A stretch of 64,000 bases of DNA from Hyphomicrobiaceae bacterium (GCA_021730785.1 JAKFWF010000041.1:1-64000), one strand, 5' to 3'; shown: positions 27,841-37,209, numbered from the stretch's first letter. Notes: a model not told the origin generated them from the sequence alone. Numbers and translations are program-made.

Positions 27841-27851
27841 GCTGAACACTG

Positions 27852-27888
27852 CAACTCGTGCTGGTTTTCCCCGGACCAGCGCGAGTTG
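27852..27888 (+). terminator. Stem-loop after the YHS gene
   Basis: A 13-base stem (CAACTCGTGCTGG paired with CCAGCGCGAGTTG, one G-U pair) encloses an 11-base loop, 11 bases after the YHS stop. No T-run follows, so it may be an attenuating or stabilising hairpin rather than a full terminator. The SPW gene starts 53 bases downstream. Confidence 0.5.
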
Positions 27889-27941
27889 TCGCAAAGCCTT
27901 CCGGCCTTCAAGCCCCCTCCGATGCAACCAGGAGACTTCCA

Positions 27942-28325
27942 ATGAGCATTCGTTTCATCACCAAGCAGATCCACGCCTACATCGATTATCCCGTCGCAAT
28001 CGCTCTCATCAGTCTGCCCTTCTTGCTGGGCCTCGGCGCCACCAACCCGCTTGCACTGTGGCTCTCGGTCATAACGGGCATCGCAGCATTCGTTCTGACG
28101 CTGCTTACCGATCACGAAACCGGCGTCGTCCGCGTGTTGCCCTACTGGTTCCACCTCCTGGTCGATCGCATCGTCGGCCTGACGTTCCTGGCGGCGCCTT
28201 TCGTGCTCGGTTTCAAGGGCATCGATGCCTGGTTCTACTGGGCCAATGCTGCCGCGGTTCTGGCAGTGACCTTCGTGCTGAACAAGTCGGAAAGCGAAAC
28301 CGGCATGGCAGCTCGCTCGACCTGA
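27942..28325 (+). CDS. SPW-repeat-like membrane protein
   Basis: The product has 127 residues and four hydrophobic helices. DYPVAIALISLPFLLGL and DRIVGLTFLAAPFVLGFKGIDAWFYW are related halves, as in the SPW-repeat family of small membrane proteins. A polar link with HETGVVRVLPYWFHLLVD lies between them. The function is unknown. ATG 27942 follows a weak AGGAG site. It may share a transcript with the YHS gene. Confidence 0.8.
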   Translation: MSIRFITKQIHAYIDYPVAIALISLPFLLGLGATNPLALWLSVITGIAAFVLTLLTDHETGVVRVLPYWFHLLVDRIVGLTFLAAPFVLGFKGIDAWFYWANAAAVLAVTFVLNKSESETGMAARST

Positions 28326-28638
28326 AGTTCCAGCGCAAAAGTACGGTGTCAAATTGGCCGTCGAGCTCGTCTCGGCGGCCAATTGTGATTTTGATGCCGC
28401 GACAGTCCGCGCGAAGCCTCCTGATCACACGTTTGGAATTCCCTGCTACAGTCTTGTATCGTCACGAGGAAAGCGCTGGCCAGCGCCGGTACTTGCGGGG
28501 AAGTCAGCGTTTCGGGGCGAATGCACGTGCGCAGAATTGCGAAAGGTTCCATGGAGTTCAATCGCCTCGGCTGGCCCCCATGCCCGCCTGTGCCAGAGAA
28601 ATGCAAGCCACCCAGCCGCACTCGAACGGGGTCGCACG
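28326..28638. other. 313-base gap before the ABC importer operon
   Basis: The stretch begins with a stem-loop (28352-28384) and otherwise holds only weak promoter-like sequence, for example TTGGAA near 28434. No gene was recognised. The importer promoter should lie here. Confidence 0.5.
28352..28384 (+). terminator. Stem-loop downstream of the SPW gene
   Basis: AATTGGCCG at 28352-28360 and CGGCCAATT at 28376-28384 form a perfect 9-base stem with a 15-base loop that itself contains CGAGCTCG. It starts 27 bases after the SPW stop. It is followed by a short T-rich stretch (GTGATTTTGAT). It is a plausible terminator. Confidence 0.45.
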
Positions 28639-29775
28639 ATGGACGGTAACGCCGCACCATCACGCACCGCCGCGCTCCGCCAGTTGTCGCAAGCCGCCCA
28701 TCGCGGCCACGACTTGCGGCTCGAGCAAATCACGCACCGCTTCGGTGACGGCATCGCCGTCAACGGCGTCGATCTCCACGTGACCGGCGGCGAACTGGTG
28801 GCGCTGCTCGGGCCATCGGGCTGTGGCAAGTCGACCTTGCTGCGGATCATCGCGGGCTTCATCAGCCAGACCGCGGGGCGCGTGTTGTTCGACGGCGCCC
28901 TGGTCGACCACCTGAAGGCCAACCGCCGCGGCGTCGGGATCGTGTTCCAGAACTACGCCCTGTTTCCGCACATGACAGTGGCCGAAAACGTCGCCTATGG
29001 CCTGCAGGCGCACCACTGGCCGAAGGAGCGGATCGCCCCGCGCGTCGCTGAGATGCTCGACCTCGTGCACATGAACGCGTTCGCCGAGCGCCGGCCCTCG
29101 CAGCTCTCGGGCGGCCAGCAACAACGCATCGCGCTCGCCCGCTGCCTCGCGATTGATCCCAAGATCCTCCTGCTCGACGAGCCGTTCGGCGCGCTCGACA
29201 AGAACCTGCGCCTCGACATGCAGATCGAGGTGAAGCGGCTGCAGCGCATCGCCGGCATCACGACGCTCCTCGTCACCCACGACCAGGAGGAGGCGCTGTC
29301 GATGGCCGATCGGATCGCCGTGATGAACAAGGGCCGTATCGAGCAGGTGGCGGCGCCGACCGCGATCTACGATCAGCCGGCCTCGCTGTTCGTCAACCAG
29401 TTCGTCGGCACCACCAATGTGTTCGCCGGCGAAGTGATCGAAATCTCGGCGCATTACGTTCGCGTGCGGCTCGATGGCGGCGCGGTGATCACGGCGTTGC
29501 CCGGCAGCGCGTTCAGCGTCGGCGCGAGAATCATCGTGACGATCCGCCCGCACCACCTGCGATTGGCCCCGTCCACCGGAAGTGACGGCATGCCCGGCGT
29601 CGTCAAGACGGTACTGCCGCTCGGCCCCGAGGTCGTCTACGATGTCGAAACAGCAGGAGGACGCGGGGTCAAGGTCGTCGTCGCGCGCGATGCCGACCTC
29701 GCACCGGTCGAAATCGGCCAAAGCGTCCACCTCGTGCCGTTGGCACTGCACTCCTTCCGTATCTTCGCCGCCTGA
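28639..29775 (+). CDS. ABC importer ATPase, PotA-like
   Basis: The product has 378 residues. It has Walker A GPSGCGKST, Q-loop, signature LSGGQQQR, Walker B ILLLDEPFGALD and the switch His in LVTHDQEEAL. A C-terminal TOBE domain (about 300-375) closes the chain. It belongs to the spermidine/putrescine-iron-sulfate group of import ATPases. It is the first gene of a complete four-gene importer. ATG 28639 gives a 30-residue leader before the ABC domain. Confidence 0.9.
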   Translation: MDGNAAPSRTAALRQLSQAAHRGHDLRLEQITHRFGDGIAVNGVDLHVTGGELVALLGPSGCGKSTLLRIIAGFISQTAGRVLFDGALVDHLKANRRGVGIVFQNYALFPHMTVAENVAYGLQAHHWPKERIAPRVAEMLDLVHMNAFAERRPSQLSGGQQQRIALARCLAIDPKILLLDEPFGALDKNLRLDMQIEVKRLQRIAGITTLLVTHDQEEALSMADRIAVMNKGRIEQVAAPTAIYDQPASLFVNQFVGTTNVFAGEVIEISAHYVRVRLDGGAVITALPGSAFSVGARIIVTIRPHHLRLAPSTGSDGMPGVVKTVLPLGPEVVYDVETAGGRGVKVVVARDADLAPVEIGQSVHLVPLALHSFRIFAA

Positions 29776-29807
29776 CTGAACACTCGAACCAGCAAGGAAC
29801 GTCCGTC

Positions 29808-30857
29808 ATGATTACTCGCCCGAACCGCCGCCAGGCGCTGGTCCAGGGTGCTGCCCTCGGCCTGTCGTCGCTATTGCCGCACGCCGCCGGCGCCCAGTCG
29901 AAGACGCTGGTCGCGGCGACCTTCCCCGGCACCTGGAACGAGGCGCACCGCTCGCTGCTGCTGCCGGCGTTCATGAAGCGCAGCGGCGCCACGGCCACCC
30001 AGTCGATCATTCTCGGCGCCGATCAGATCTCACGCCTGGTCGCAGCCAAGGGCGGCAAGCCGCCGTTCGATGTGGCGTTCCTCGACAGCCCGCAGGTGCT
30101 CGATGCCGCAGCCCAGGGCCTGATCGTCGAGTACCCGGCGGCACAGTCGCCCAACTACAAGGATCTGCTGCCCGAGTTCCAGGACAAATGGGGCCCGCGC
30201 ATTTCGATGCAGATCATCGGCATCGGCTACAATCCAAAGAAGATCAAGACGCCGCCGAAGAGCTGGGACGCGCTGTGGGACCCCCAGTACAAGGGCCGCG
30301 TCGGCCTCACCGCGCTCAACAGCCAGCTCGGCATCGCGTTCCTGGCCGAGATCAACCGGCTGAAGGGCGGCACGGAGGATAATTTCGATCCGGCCTTCAA
30401 GGCGCTGCGCGAGCTGCTGCCGAACGTCGGCGCGATCGGCGCCAACCTCGGTGCCTACGCCACGCTATGGCAGCAGGAGCAGGTCGACATCGCGCCCTAT
30501 AACTTCAACTTCGTGCAGACCTTGAAGGGCAAGGACGTGCCGGTCGAACTGTCGATCCCAGACAGCGGTCCGGTCGGCTGGCACACCAGCATGCACATCG
30601 TGGCGGGTGCCGCCGAACCCGAACTCGCCCTGTCCTACATCGACACCCACCTCGATCCTGCCGTGCAGGCGGCCATGTTGAAGCCACCGTTCGACGTGAT
30701 CCCGACCAACAGCCGGGTGGCGCTCGAAGGTGCGATCACGCAATCGATCGCCAAGAACCATGGCGACCTCGCTAATGTGCGCTCGATCGACTGGGCGAAG
30801 CTCAATCCGAAACGCGGAATGCTGATCGAGCAGTTCAACCGTGACATCAAGTTGTGA
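29808..30857 (+). CDS. ABC importer substrate-binding protein, PotD-like
   Basis: The product has 349 residues with a twin-arginine-like signal (NRRQALVQGAALGLSSLLPHAAGAQS). The mature protein has the type II binding-protein fold (TLVAATFPGTWNEAHRSLLLPAF; LDSPQVLDAAAQGLIVEYP; AYATLWQQEQVDIAPYNFN). It sits between the ATPase and permease genes. The closest families bind polyamines or iron, but the ligand cannot be read from the sequence. The neighbouring TIM-barrel and amidase genes hint at an organic nitrogen compound. Confidence 0.88.
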   Translation: MITRPNRRQALVQGAALGLSSLLPHAAGAQSKTLVAATFPGTWNEAHRSLLLPAFMKRSGATATQSIILGADQISRLVAAKGGKPPFDVAFLDSPQVLDAAAQGLIVEYPAAQSPNYKDLLPEFQDKWGPRISMQIIGIGYNPKKIKTPPKSWDALWDPQYKGRVGLTALNSQLGIAFLAEINRLKGGTEDNFDPAFKALRELLPNVGAIGANLGAYATLWQQEQVDIAPYNFNFVQTLKGKDVPVELSIPDSGPVGWHTSMHIVAGAAEPELALSYIDTHLDPAVQAAMLKPPFDVIPTNSRVALEGAITQSIAKNHGDLANVRSIDWAKLNPKRGMLIEQFNRDIKL

Positions 30858-30918
30858 TGCCGTGAGGCTGCGGCCGGTGACGTTCACATAATCCAAGCTG
30901 GCGCTACCGCTCGCAGCA

Positions 30919-31716
30919 TTGTTCGTCGCATTCTTTCTGTCGCCCTTGGCCGTGCTGGTGGGGCTGTCGCTGCACGCAGAAGCCGCGATGCAGACCTGGA
31001 CGATCGGCAACTACACCAAGTTCCTGGCCGATCGTTTCAACCTGTCGATCCTGTGGGACACGCTGCTGCTGGGCGTGAAGGCAACGCTCGTGTGCCTGGT
31101 GTTTGGCTATCCGATCGCCTGGGTGTCGGCGCGAGCTGATCGCCCGCGCTGGCAGTCGATTCTGCTGTTCATCGTGATCCTGCCGATCATGACGAGCGTC
31201 GTCGTGCGCACGTTCGCCTGGATCGTGATCCTGGGCCGGCAGGGAATTTTGAACCAGATCGCGCTCGGACTCAATCTGACCGACGAGCCGGTGCGACTTC
31301 TGTTCACGGAAGTCGGCGTGGTCCTGGTGCTCGCACAGGTGCAGATGCCGCTGATGGTACTGCCGATCCTGACGGTGATGTCCAGGATCGATCCCAATCT
31401 GCTGGACGCGTCGCGCGCACTTGGTGCCGGCGAATGGCGCACGCTGTGGCGGGTGACGATCCCGCTGTCGCTGCCGGGCGTGATCGCCGGCTGCATCCTC
31501 ACTTATGCTGCCTGCGTGACGGCGTTCGTCACGCAGACGCTGATCGGCGGCGCGCGGCTGATCTACATGCCGTTGCACATCTACAGCCAGGCGATCGGTG
31601 CCAACAACTGGCCGTTTGCCGCCGCCCTCTCGGTGATCTTCATGCTCGCCGTGCTGGCGATCGTCTATGCGCTCTCTCTTCTGGCGACCCTGAGCCGTAC
31701 CCATGTCCACGCCTGA
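30919..31716 (+). CDS. ABC importer permease, PotB-like
   Basis: The product has about 265 residues and six membrane helices. The ATPase contact loop is LDASRALGAGEWRTLWRVTIPLSLPG. The start is unclear: the frame is open from 30892, just after a TAA, and reads SKLALPLAALFVAFFLSP with no ATG or GTG. TTG 30919 shortens helix 1, while CTG 30898 would give a full one. A point change in the original start codon is possible. The end overlaps the next permease gene by 14 bases. Confidence 0.87.
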   Translation: MFVAFFLSPLAVLVGLSLHAEAAMQTWTIGNYTKFLADRFNLSILWDTLLLGVKATLVCLVFGYPIAWVSARADRPRWQSILLFIVILPIMTSVVVRTFAWIVILGRQGILNQIALGLNLTDEPVRLLFTEVGVVLVLAQVQMPLMVLPILTVMSRIDPNLLDASRALGAGEWRTLWRVTIPLSLPGVIAGCILTYAACVTAFVTQTLIGGARLIYMPLHIYSQAIGANNWPFAAALSVIFMLAVLAIVYALSLLATLSRTHVHA

Positions 31717-32539
31717 CGCACCCCGACTTCGCCGCCACCGCATCGATTGGGAGGCAGCCTCCCTCGAACTTCTGTTCAAGGCCTTGACTGCGCTCGCCGT
31801 GCTGTTCCTGCTGGCGCCGAGCGTTATCGTGATCCTGACCTCGTTCACGAGTTCCGCGTCACTAAAGTTCCCCCCGCCGGGCCTGTCGTTGCGCTGGTAT
31901 GTGGCGTTGTTCGATGCCGACCAGATGCAGCGGGCAGCGTGGAACAGCCTGCAAGTGGCGTTCTGGACGACCCTGATCTCGGTGACGCTGGGCACGGCCG
32001 CATCACTCGCCATCGCGCGCAGTTCCTCGCCGTGGATACGCGCCGCCGACGTGCTGTTCATGTCGCCGCTGGTGCTGCCCGCCCTGGCGTTCGGCTTCGC
32101 ATCCCTGATCTTCGTCTACCGCCTGGGCTTCCGGCCCAATTTGCCGTTCCTCGTCCTGGCCCACGTCGTCGTCTGTGTGCCGTTCGTGCTTAGAACCACG
32201 CTTGCCGCGCTGACGCAGCTCGACCCCGCGCTGCTCGACGCGTCCACCAGTCTCGGCGCCAGCCCGTGGATGACGTTCCGGCGCGTGACCCTGCCGCTGA
32301 TCGGGCGAGGTGTCGCTGCCGGCGGGTTCCTCGCCTTCATGGCGTCGTTCGACAATGTCCCCGTGTCGCTGTTCCTCGCCGACGAGCGCACCGAGGTCCT
32401 GCCGATCCACCTGTGGCAGCAGATCGAAACCAACCTCGACGTGCGCACGGCCGCAGCTTCGGGCCTGATTGTCCTGTTCACGCTCGTCCTGATGATCGCC
32501 GCCGAGCGGTTCGCCGGCCTGACGCGACAATTGCGCTGA
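31703..32539 (+). CDS. ABC importer permease, PotC-like
   Basis: The product has 278 residues and six membrane helices. The EAA-type loop is LLDASTSLGASPWMTFRRVTLPLIGRG. A polar N-terminus of about 25 residues precedes helix 1. It forms the transmembrane channel with the preceding permease, with which it overlaps. It is the last gene of the importer operon and meets the isomerase gene tail to tail. Confidence 0.9.
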   Translation: MSTPDAPRLRRHRIDWEAASLELLFKALTALAVLFLLAPSVIVILTSFTSSASLKFPPPGLSLRWYVALFDADQMQRAAWNSLQVAFWTTLISVTLGTAASLAIARSSSPWIRAADVLFMSPLVLPALAFGFASLIFVYRLGFRPNLPFLVLAHVVVCVPFVLRTTLAALTQLDPALLDASTSLGASPWMTFRRVTLPLIGRGVAAGGFLAFMASFDNVPVSLFLADERTEVLPIHLWQQIETNLDVRTAAASGLIVLFTLVLMIAAERFAGLTRQLR

Positions 32540-32555
32540 GGGACGCGCGGGCCGC

Positions 32556-33386
32556 CTATTGCGCGAGACCGAGCGCGATCAAATGGTCGGCACCGGCGCG
32601 AACCGTGTCATTTTTGCGAACTTCAAGGATCAGCCGCGGTTGGCTCTGCAGCGGTGCAAGGGCGCGGAATACTTCATGCCAGGCAATGTTGCCGTCGCCG
32701 GGGTTCCAGTGCCGGTCCGCGTAACCGTCGGTATCCTGCAGATGGACATGATGCAGCATGTCGCCGGCCGCATGGACAAAGTAGTCGACCGGAGGACCGC
32801 CCGTCGCACCATGGGCATAGTTGGCGTGGCCGGTGTCGATCGAAACCCTCACTGCCGGGCTGTTGAACGACCGCGCCAGCTCGACTCGGGCGTGCGCATC
32901 CTTGTCTTCGATGTTTTCGATGACGAGCGTGCAGCCCATCGTTTCGGCACGCTTCACGGCCGTGCCGAGGATCCCATGCACGCGCTCGATCAGTTGGGTT
33001 CGCGCACCCGGAGTGTAGTCGAGATTGTGGTAGTCCCACGTGGTGTAGGGTGAGTGGATCACCATCTGGTTCGCCCCCACCGCGGCGCAAACATCGAGCC
33101 CCTGGTGCATGCGCTTTGTCACGATGGCAGCCACGTCGGAGTCCTTGGTGGCGATCGAAAAGCCCCAGAACGGACCGTGGATGCCGAGACGCCCGCGATA
33201 GCCGTCGAGCTCGCGCTTGATTCGGGCGGCGAGCGGTTTCCAGTCACCGCTCAATACCTCGGGCTCGAAAAAGTCCTGCAGCTCGAGATCACGCTGCCGC
33301 TCGATGATCCAGTCCCGGTGCATCATGAGGCCGCCCAGCGGCAGCGCCACACCGAGGGTCGGCAGCTGGGACGGCGCGGTTGACAT
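32556..33386 (-). CDS. Sugar phosphate isomerase/epimerase-like TIM barrel
   Basis: The product has 276 residues, an AP-endonuclease-2-type (xylose isomerase-like) barrel. It carries metal-site segments: HGPFWGFS, VIHSPYTTWD, LVIENIEDKD (Glu), SIDTGHANYAHG (Asp, His) and HHVHLQDTDGYADRH. The enzyme class isomerises or epimerises sugars or related acids with a divalent metal. The substrate is unknown. It is convergent with the ABC importer. Confidence 0.85.
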   Translation of the reverse strand: MSTAPSQLPTLGVALPLGGLMMHRDWIIERQRDLELQDFFEPEVLSGDWKPLAARIKRELDGYRGRLGIHGPFWGFSIATKDSDVAAIVTKRMHQGLDVCAAVGANQMVIHSPYTTWDYHNLDYTPGARTQLIERVHGILGTAVKRAETMGCTLVIENIEDKDAHARVELARSFNSPAVRVSIDTGHANYAHGATGGPPVDYFVHAAGDMLHHVHLQDTDGYADRHWNPGDGNIAWHEVFRALAPLQSQPRLILEVRKNDTVRAGADHLIALGLAQ

Positions 33387-33481
33387 GGGCTTCCTGATGG
33401 GGCTGTAGCGTACCGTTCACGCAGCACGGGGCAAAATGGACAACACCTGGATGAAAGCAATCTCGGACGACAAACGCATGA

Positions 33482-33507
33482 CGCCTGCCTCCGTTTAGAG
33501 GCAGGCG
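33482..33507 (-). terminator. Stem-loop after the second YHS gene
   Basis: CGCCTGCCTC and GAGGCAGGCG form a perfect 10-base stem with a 6-base loop. On the minus strand it follows the YHS stop at 33571 and precedes the TIM-barrel start at 33386. It has no T-run, so it is a probable but unproven terminator. Confidence 0.5.
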
Positions 33508-33570
33508 CCAATTTCGCCGCAATTGACGCACTGACCCCGACCAGCGGATGCAGTCAGGTTCAAGCTGGCG

Positions 33571-34068
33571 CTATCTCAATTCGGCCGGTGCTTTGTCCTT
33601 GATCGACGACCATTTGCCATCGGCCTTCTTGATGTAGTTGGCCTGATCGGTCGACCAATTCTTGTTCACGGCGTGGTTGTAATTGAGGTAGAGCTTGTTA
33701 TCGACGATCTTGAACGCGGTTGGATCAACATCGGCCTTGTAGCCCAGCGACGCCGCATAAGCGCAAAAGCCGCCGTACTGGGGCGTGAACTTTGCCGGCT
33801 CCTTCACGAACGCGTCGCGATTGGCAGCCGAGACGAACTGGTAGGTTGCGCCTTCATGCGCAGCCTTGAACGCGGACGAGCCTGCAACAGGCTTGTTGTT
33901 CGTGAAGTAAGCAACCGGATCGTAGCTGCCGATGGCGATTTTGTCGGCGTTGGTATTGACTGCCGCTTTCGCCCGGGCATCGAAGGCATGGACGGGGGCG
34001 ACAGCGGCGGACACCGCGACCAGCGCCAAGGCGGTCGCTGTAAGCATACGCCAGAATTTCGTGTACAT
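33571..34068 (-). CDS. Secreted YHS-domain protein, second copy
   Basis: The product has 165 residues. A signal peptide (about 1-29, ending APVHAFDA) precedes a YHS domain: IAIGSYDPVAYFTNNKPVAGSSAF, YQFVSAANRDAFVKEPAKFTPQYGGFCAYA. The tail has LYLNYNHAVNKNWSTDQANYIKKAD. From memory, this arrangement is common in proteins annotated as YHS-domain proteins of unknown role. The GGFCxxA/G element is shared with the gene at 27352. It lies beside a divergent carbonic anhydrase gene. Confidence 0.88.
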   Translation of the reverse strand: MYTKFWRMLTATALALVAVSAAVAPVHAFDARAKAAVNTNADKIAIGSYDPVAYFTNNKPVAGSSAFKAAHEGATYQFVSAANRDAFVKEPAKFTPQYGGFCAYAASLGYKADVDPTAFKIVDNKLYLNYNHAVNKNWSTDQANYIKKADGKWSSIKDKAPAELR

Positions 34069-34311
34069 GGGAGAACTCCTTGTTGACTGCAGCGCCTAGC
34101 GCCCGGCGGGACACCAAGAGCATTGGATTTGCGGCACGGCGATGGATTTTGGCCTCGCGGACGGACACATTGCTGTGACCGGCAAACAGGTGCCCCGATG
34201 CCCTACGCCGGCCAAGGGCGAGATGGTTTCTCGCGACAAGGTCTTCAAGAGTGCCACGCGACACCCTAAGTTGAATGGACAGCGATCTAAACCAAAACAG
34301 GATATTGCACG

Positions 34312-34950
34312 TTGAGCCACCTGCCCGACTCGCTCGCGGACCGATACCGACGGTTCAAGTTCCGCCACTTCGCGCCGAACCAGGACCACTATGAGAACCT
34401 GGCGACCTACGGCCAGAGTCCCGAGGTGATGGTCGTTTCCTGCTGCGACAGCCGGGTCGACCCAGAAACGATCTTTTCGGCCATGCCGGGCGAACTGTTC
34501 GTCGTGCGCAACGTCGCTAATCTCATTCCCCCGTTCGAGACCACGGGCAAGTATCATGGCGTCAGCGCCGCTCTCGAATTTGCCGCCCTCAACCTGCGCG
34601 TGAAACACATCGTCATCCTGGGCCACTCCGGTTGCGGCGGCGTGCGTGCCTGCCTCGAGGAGGATGCCGCGCGCCAGACCGAAGCACAGTTCATCCGCAA
34701 CTGGATGTCGATGCTGAGCGACGCGCGTGACGCCGTCCTGCACAATCCCAACCTGGCGCCAGGCCCGGAGCAGCGCGCGGCCCTCGAACTCGAAGGGATC
34801 AAGACGTCGCTGGCCAATCTGCGCACGTTCCCCTGCATCAATATTCTGGAAGCCAAGGGCCGCATCACCCTGCACGGCGCCCACTTCGACATCGCAACGG
34901 GAACACTGGCGGTGCTGAACGACGCAGCGAACGCATTCGTTCCGGTGTGA
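34312..34950 (+). CDS. Beta-class carbonic anhydrase
   Basis: The product has 212 residues. Zinc ligands stand in SCCDSR (Cys44, Asp46 with Arg48) and GHSGCGG (His105, Cys108), the classical beta-class arrangement. It interconverts CO2 and bicarbonate in the cytoplasm. The start is TTG 34312, with ACAGGA about ten bases before it; no ATG fits the N-terminus. Divergent from the YHS gene. Confidence 0.93.
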   Translation: MSHLPDSLADRYRRFKFRHFAPNQDHYENLATYGQSPEVMVVSCCDSRVDPETIFSAMPGELFVVRNVANLIPPFETTGKYHGVSAALEFAALNLRVKHIVILGHSGCGGVRACLEEDAARQTEAQFIRNWMSMLSDARDAVLHNPNLAPGPEQRAALELEGIKTSLANLRTFPCINILEAKGRITLHGAHFDIATGTLAVLNDAANAFVPV

Positions 34951-35000
34951 GCTCCAGGGCCGTCGGAGTGGTCCGTTCGCCCACTGTTGTTATGGGGCGG

Positions 35001-35939
35001 TCACACGTGCTGCTTCGCCAGCATGCAGTGGATGCCTTTCGAGCCGTTCACCGTCTGCGTCACACGCAGGTCGGCTGCAAGCGAGCACAGCGTATAGGCG
35101 TCCTCCTTCGACAGACCGGCCTTTTCGCCGATCAGTCTGATCATGTCGCGCAACGCGCCTTCGACACAACGATCGAGATCGGGATCCATGGCCATCGTGA
35201 TGTAGTGGGTCGGCGTTTCGGCGCGCGGCGTCACAAACGTCAAATCCGGACGCAGGACGAATTCGAACGTCCCTTGCAGCGCCGTCTCGATGGCGGTGAC
35301 GCACACTTCACCGTCGCCTTGCGCGCCGTGCCCGTCCCCGCATGAAAACAGGCCGCCGTCGACGAATACCGGGAGAAAGAGTGTTGCTCCCGGCAGTAAC
35401 TCCTTGTTGTCGAGGTTCCCGCCGAATGCGCGCGGGATCAGTGACGTCACTCGACCCCAAGCCGGCGGCGGTGCCGTGCCCATCACGCCGAAGAATGGTG
35501 CAAGTGTGAGCGATTTGCCCCACGGCAACCGTGCGACCTTGGCCTTCAGATCGAGTGGAATGTGCATCAAACGATAGTCGTGGAAGTCGTCCTGCAAGGT
35601 ACCGGCCAGCGGCCGGATGATGTTGTAGCCCCAGTCCTGGCGCAACTGCACGTCCTTGATCCGCACCTCGAGCACGTGGCCCGGCCGGGCACCGGCCACT
35701 GCAATCGGCCCGGTCAGGATGTGCCCGGGCAAGGTCTTTTGCGCATTGGCATGCACCTCGGCGATCTCGGGCGGCGTCGAGAAGCCGGCCCCAGGCTTGG
35801 GGTGGATTTCGGGCGCACCCGTGACGGTATCGATCGTGACCGTGTCGCCGCTGTCGATCGTCAGCACCGGCGCCAGCGTGGCATCGAAGAAGCCCCAGTG
35901 GCAGGTCCGGCCGCTGGCTTTGAGATGATGGTGCGGCAT
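35001..35939 (-). CDS. Acetamidase/formamidase family protein
   Basis: The product has 312 residues from ATG 35939. It begins HHHLKASGRTCHWGFFDATLAPVLTIDSGDTVTID, like the family. GPIAVAGARPGHVLEVRI, FGVMGTAPP and CGDGHGAQGDGEVCVTAIE form the metal and active-site region. These enzymes hydrolyse formamide or short aliphatic amides to ammonia and the acid. The frame extends upstream to 36500, but that part is a shadow of the lactonase region. Confidence 0.9.
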   Translation of the reverse strand: MPHHHLKASGRTCHWGFFDATLAPVLTIDSGDTVTIDTVTGAPEIHPKPGAGFSTPPEIAEVHANAQKTLPGHILTGPIAVAGARPGHVLEVRIKDVQLRQDWGYNIIRPLAGTLQDDFHDYRLMHIPLDLKAKVARLPWGKSLTLAPFFGVMGTAPPPAWGRVTSLIPRAFGGNLDNKELLPGATLFLPVFVDGGLFSCGDGHGAQGDGEVCVTAIETALQGTFEFVLRPDLTFVTPRAETPTHYITMAMDPDLDRCVEGALRDMIRLIGEKAGLSKEDAYTLCSLAADLRVTQTVNGSKGIHCMLAKQHV

Positions 35940-36091
35940 GGGCGAGCCCTCGATTGCCTGACTGAACGGCGTTACGATCGTTGTGCGACCAGAACTCAAA
36001 GGCGGCCTTTGGCTTGAGCACCGCCGGGTTGCCATCGCACTGTTCGCACTGACGGGAGCCGACACCCGGCCGGGCGCCGACCAACGGCTAG

Positions 36092-37024
36092 TCACTGCTG
36101 ATAATTGAGCCGCAATCCGGGCCGCTCCCATGGGAACGATACCAGGTGCCCAGGCCCCGAGAGCGTCGCAAATGCGGTGCACATGTCCGGTCCGCCGAAG
36201 CAGATGTTGGTGGTGTAAACGTCGGGCAGCGGAATGTGGCGGATGTCGCGGCCGTCGGGGCTGATGACCGTGATGCCGCCGTTCATCAGCGTCGCAACGC
36301 AGATATTGCCGGCCGCATCGACCGCCATAGAGTCGAAACGCTGGAACGTGCCGCCGACCTGGGCGACCAGACGTCCGCCGTGCGGGCTTGGCCATGCCTC
36401 GCGCCGCACCTCGCCGGGGGCGAGAATGTCCATCGCCCACAGCCGCGCCGACTCCGTCTCGACGAAGTAAAGCGTGCGACCGTCCGGCGACAAGCCGCAC
36501 CCGTTGGCGGTCAATGTCGGACCCGCAACCTGCCTGATCGCGCTGCCATCGGCCTTGGCGTAGTACACGCCACCGCGGTCGATTTCGCGGGCCCGCGTCT
36601 TGCCGAGGTCGGTAAAATAGAAGCCGCCATGGGCATCGAACACAAGATCATTGGGTCCACGCAGGCCAACGCCGTCGCATGCGGTGTACAGCGTCTCGAT
36701 CTCGCCGGTCGCGATTGTCACGCGCTCAATCCGGCCACCGGAATAATCGTCCGCTTGGCCCGTCGGGCGCGTGCCGTGGGTGGCATCGTCCGCCCAGTTG
36801 AAGCCGCCGTTGTTGCATAGATAGACGTGCCCGTCGGGACCGAGCGCCGCGCCGTTCGGGCCGCCGCCCATGTGCGCAATCACAGTCTTGGCGCCGTCAG
36901 GGGTAACGCGCGTCAGCCGCTGTCCGCGGATTTCGACCAGGATGACGGACCCATCCGCCATCGCGATCGGCCCCTCCGGGAAGGCGAGGCCGGTTGTGAT
37001 CACCTTGATATCGGGCGTGGACAT
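36092..37024 (-). CDS. SMP-30/gluconolactonase family lactonase
   Basis: The product has 310 residues with the six-bladed propeller pattern. GLAFPEGPIAMADG holds the metal-binding Glu, LRGPNDLVFDAHGGFYFTD the Asn, and TANGCGLSPDGRTLYFVET a catalytic Asp region. These enzymes hydrolyse sugar lactones with Ca2+ or Zn2+. The gene ends 153 bases before the amidase gene on the same strand, so they may belong together. Confidence 0.9.
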   Translation of the reverse strand: MSTPDIKVITTGLAFPEGPIAMADGSVILVEIRGQRLTRVTPDGAKTVIAHMGGGPNGAALGPDGHVYLCNNGGFNWADDATHGTRPTGQADDYSGGRIERVTIATGEIETLYTACDGVGLRGPNDLVFDAHGGFYFTDLGKTRAREIDRGGVYYAKADGSAIRQVAGPTLTANGCGLSPDGRTLYFVETESARLWAMDILAPGEVRREAWPSPHGGRLVAQVGGTFQRFDSMAVDAAGNICVATLMNGGITVISPDGRDIRHIPLPDVYTTNICFGGPDMCTAFATLSGPGHLVSFPWERPGLRLNYQQ

Positions 37025-37209
37025 GGACGAGCCTGCTGGAGTTGCTGCAGTCGAACTGTGGAACGGAAGGGTCTCGGCTTGGGCGCACTATTGACGGCAC
37101 GCGGCTAACTCATTGTCACGTTGCACTGGTTCTACTCCCGGGGCCAACATGCTATGGGCCTGGCGTGTGGCGCATTGCATTCCTGGTCTTCGCGCAAAGG
37201 ACAACCCTC

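Noticed and set aside
34142-34315. 57-codon plus-strand frame (MDFGLADGHIAVTG...) before the carbonic anhydrase
   Set aside because: No ribosome site, no known family, and it covers the expected promoter region and the anhydrase start.
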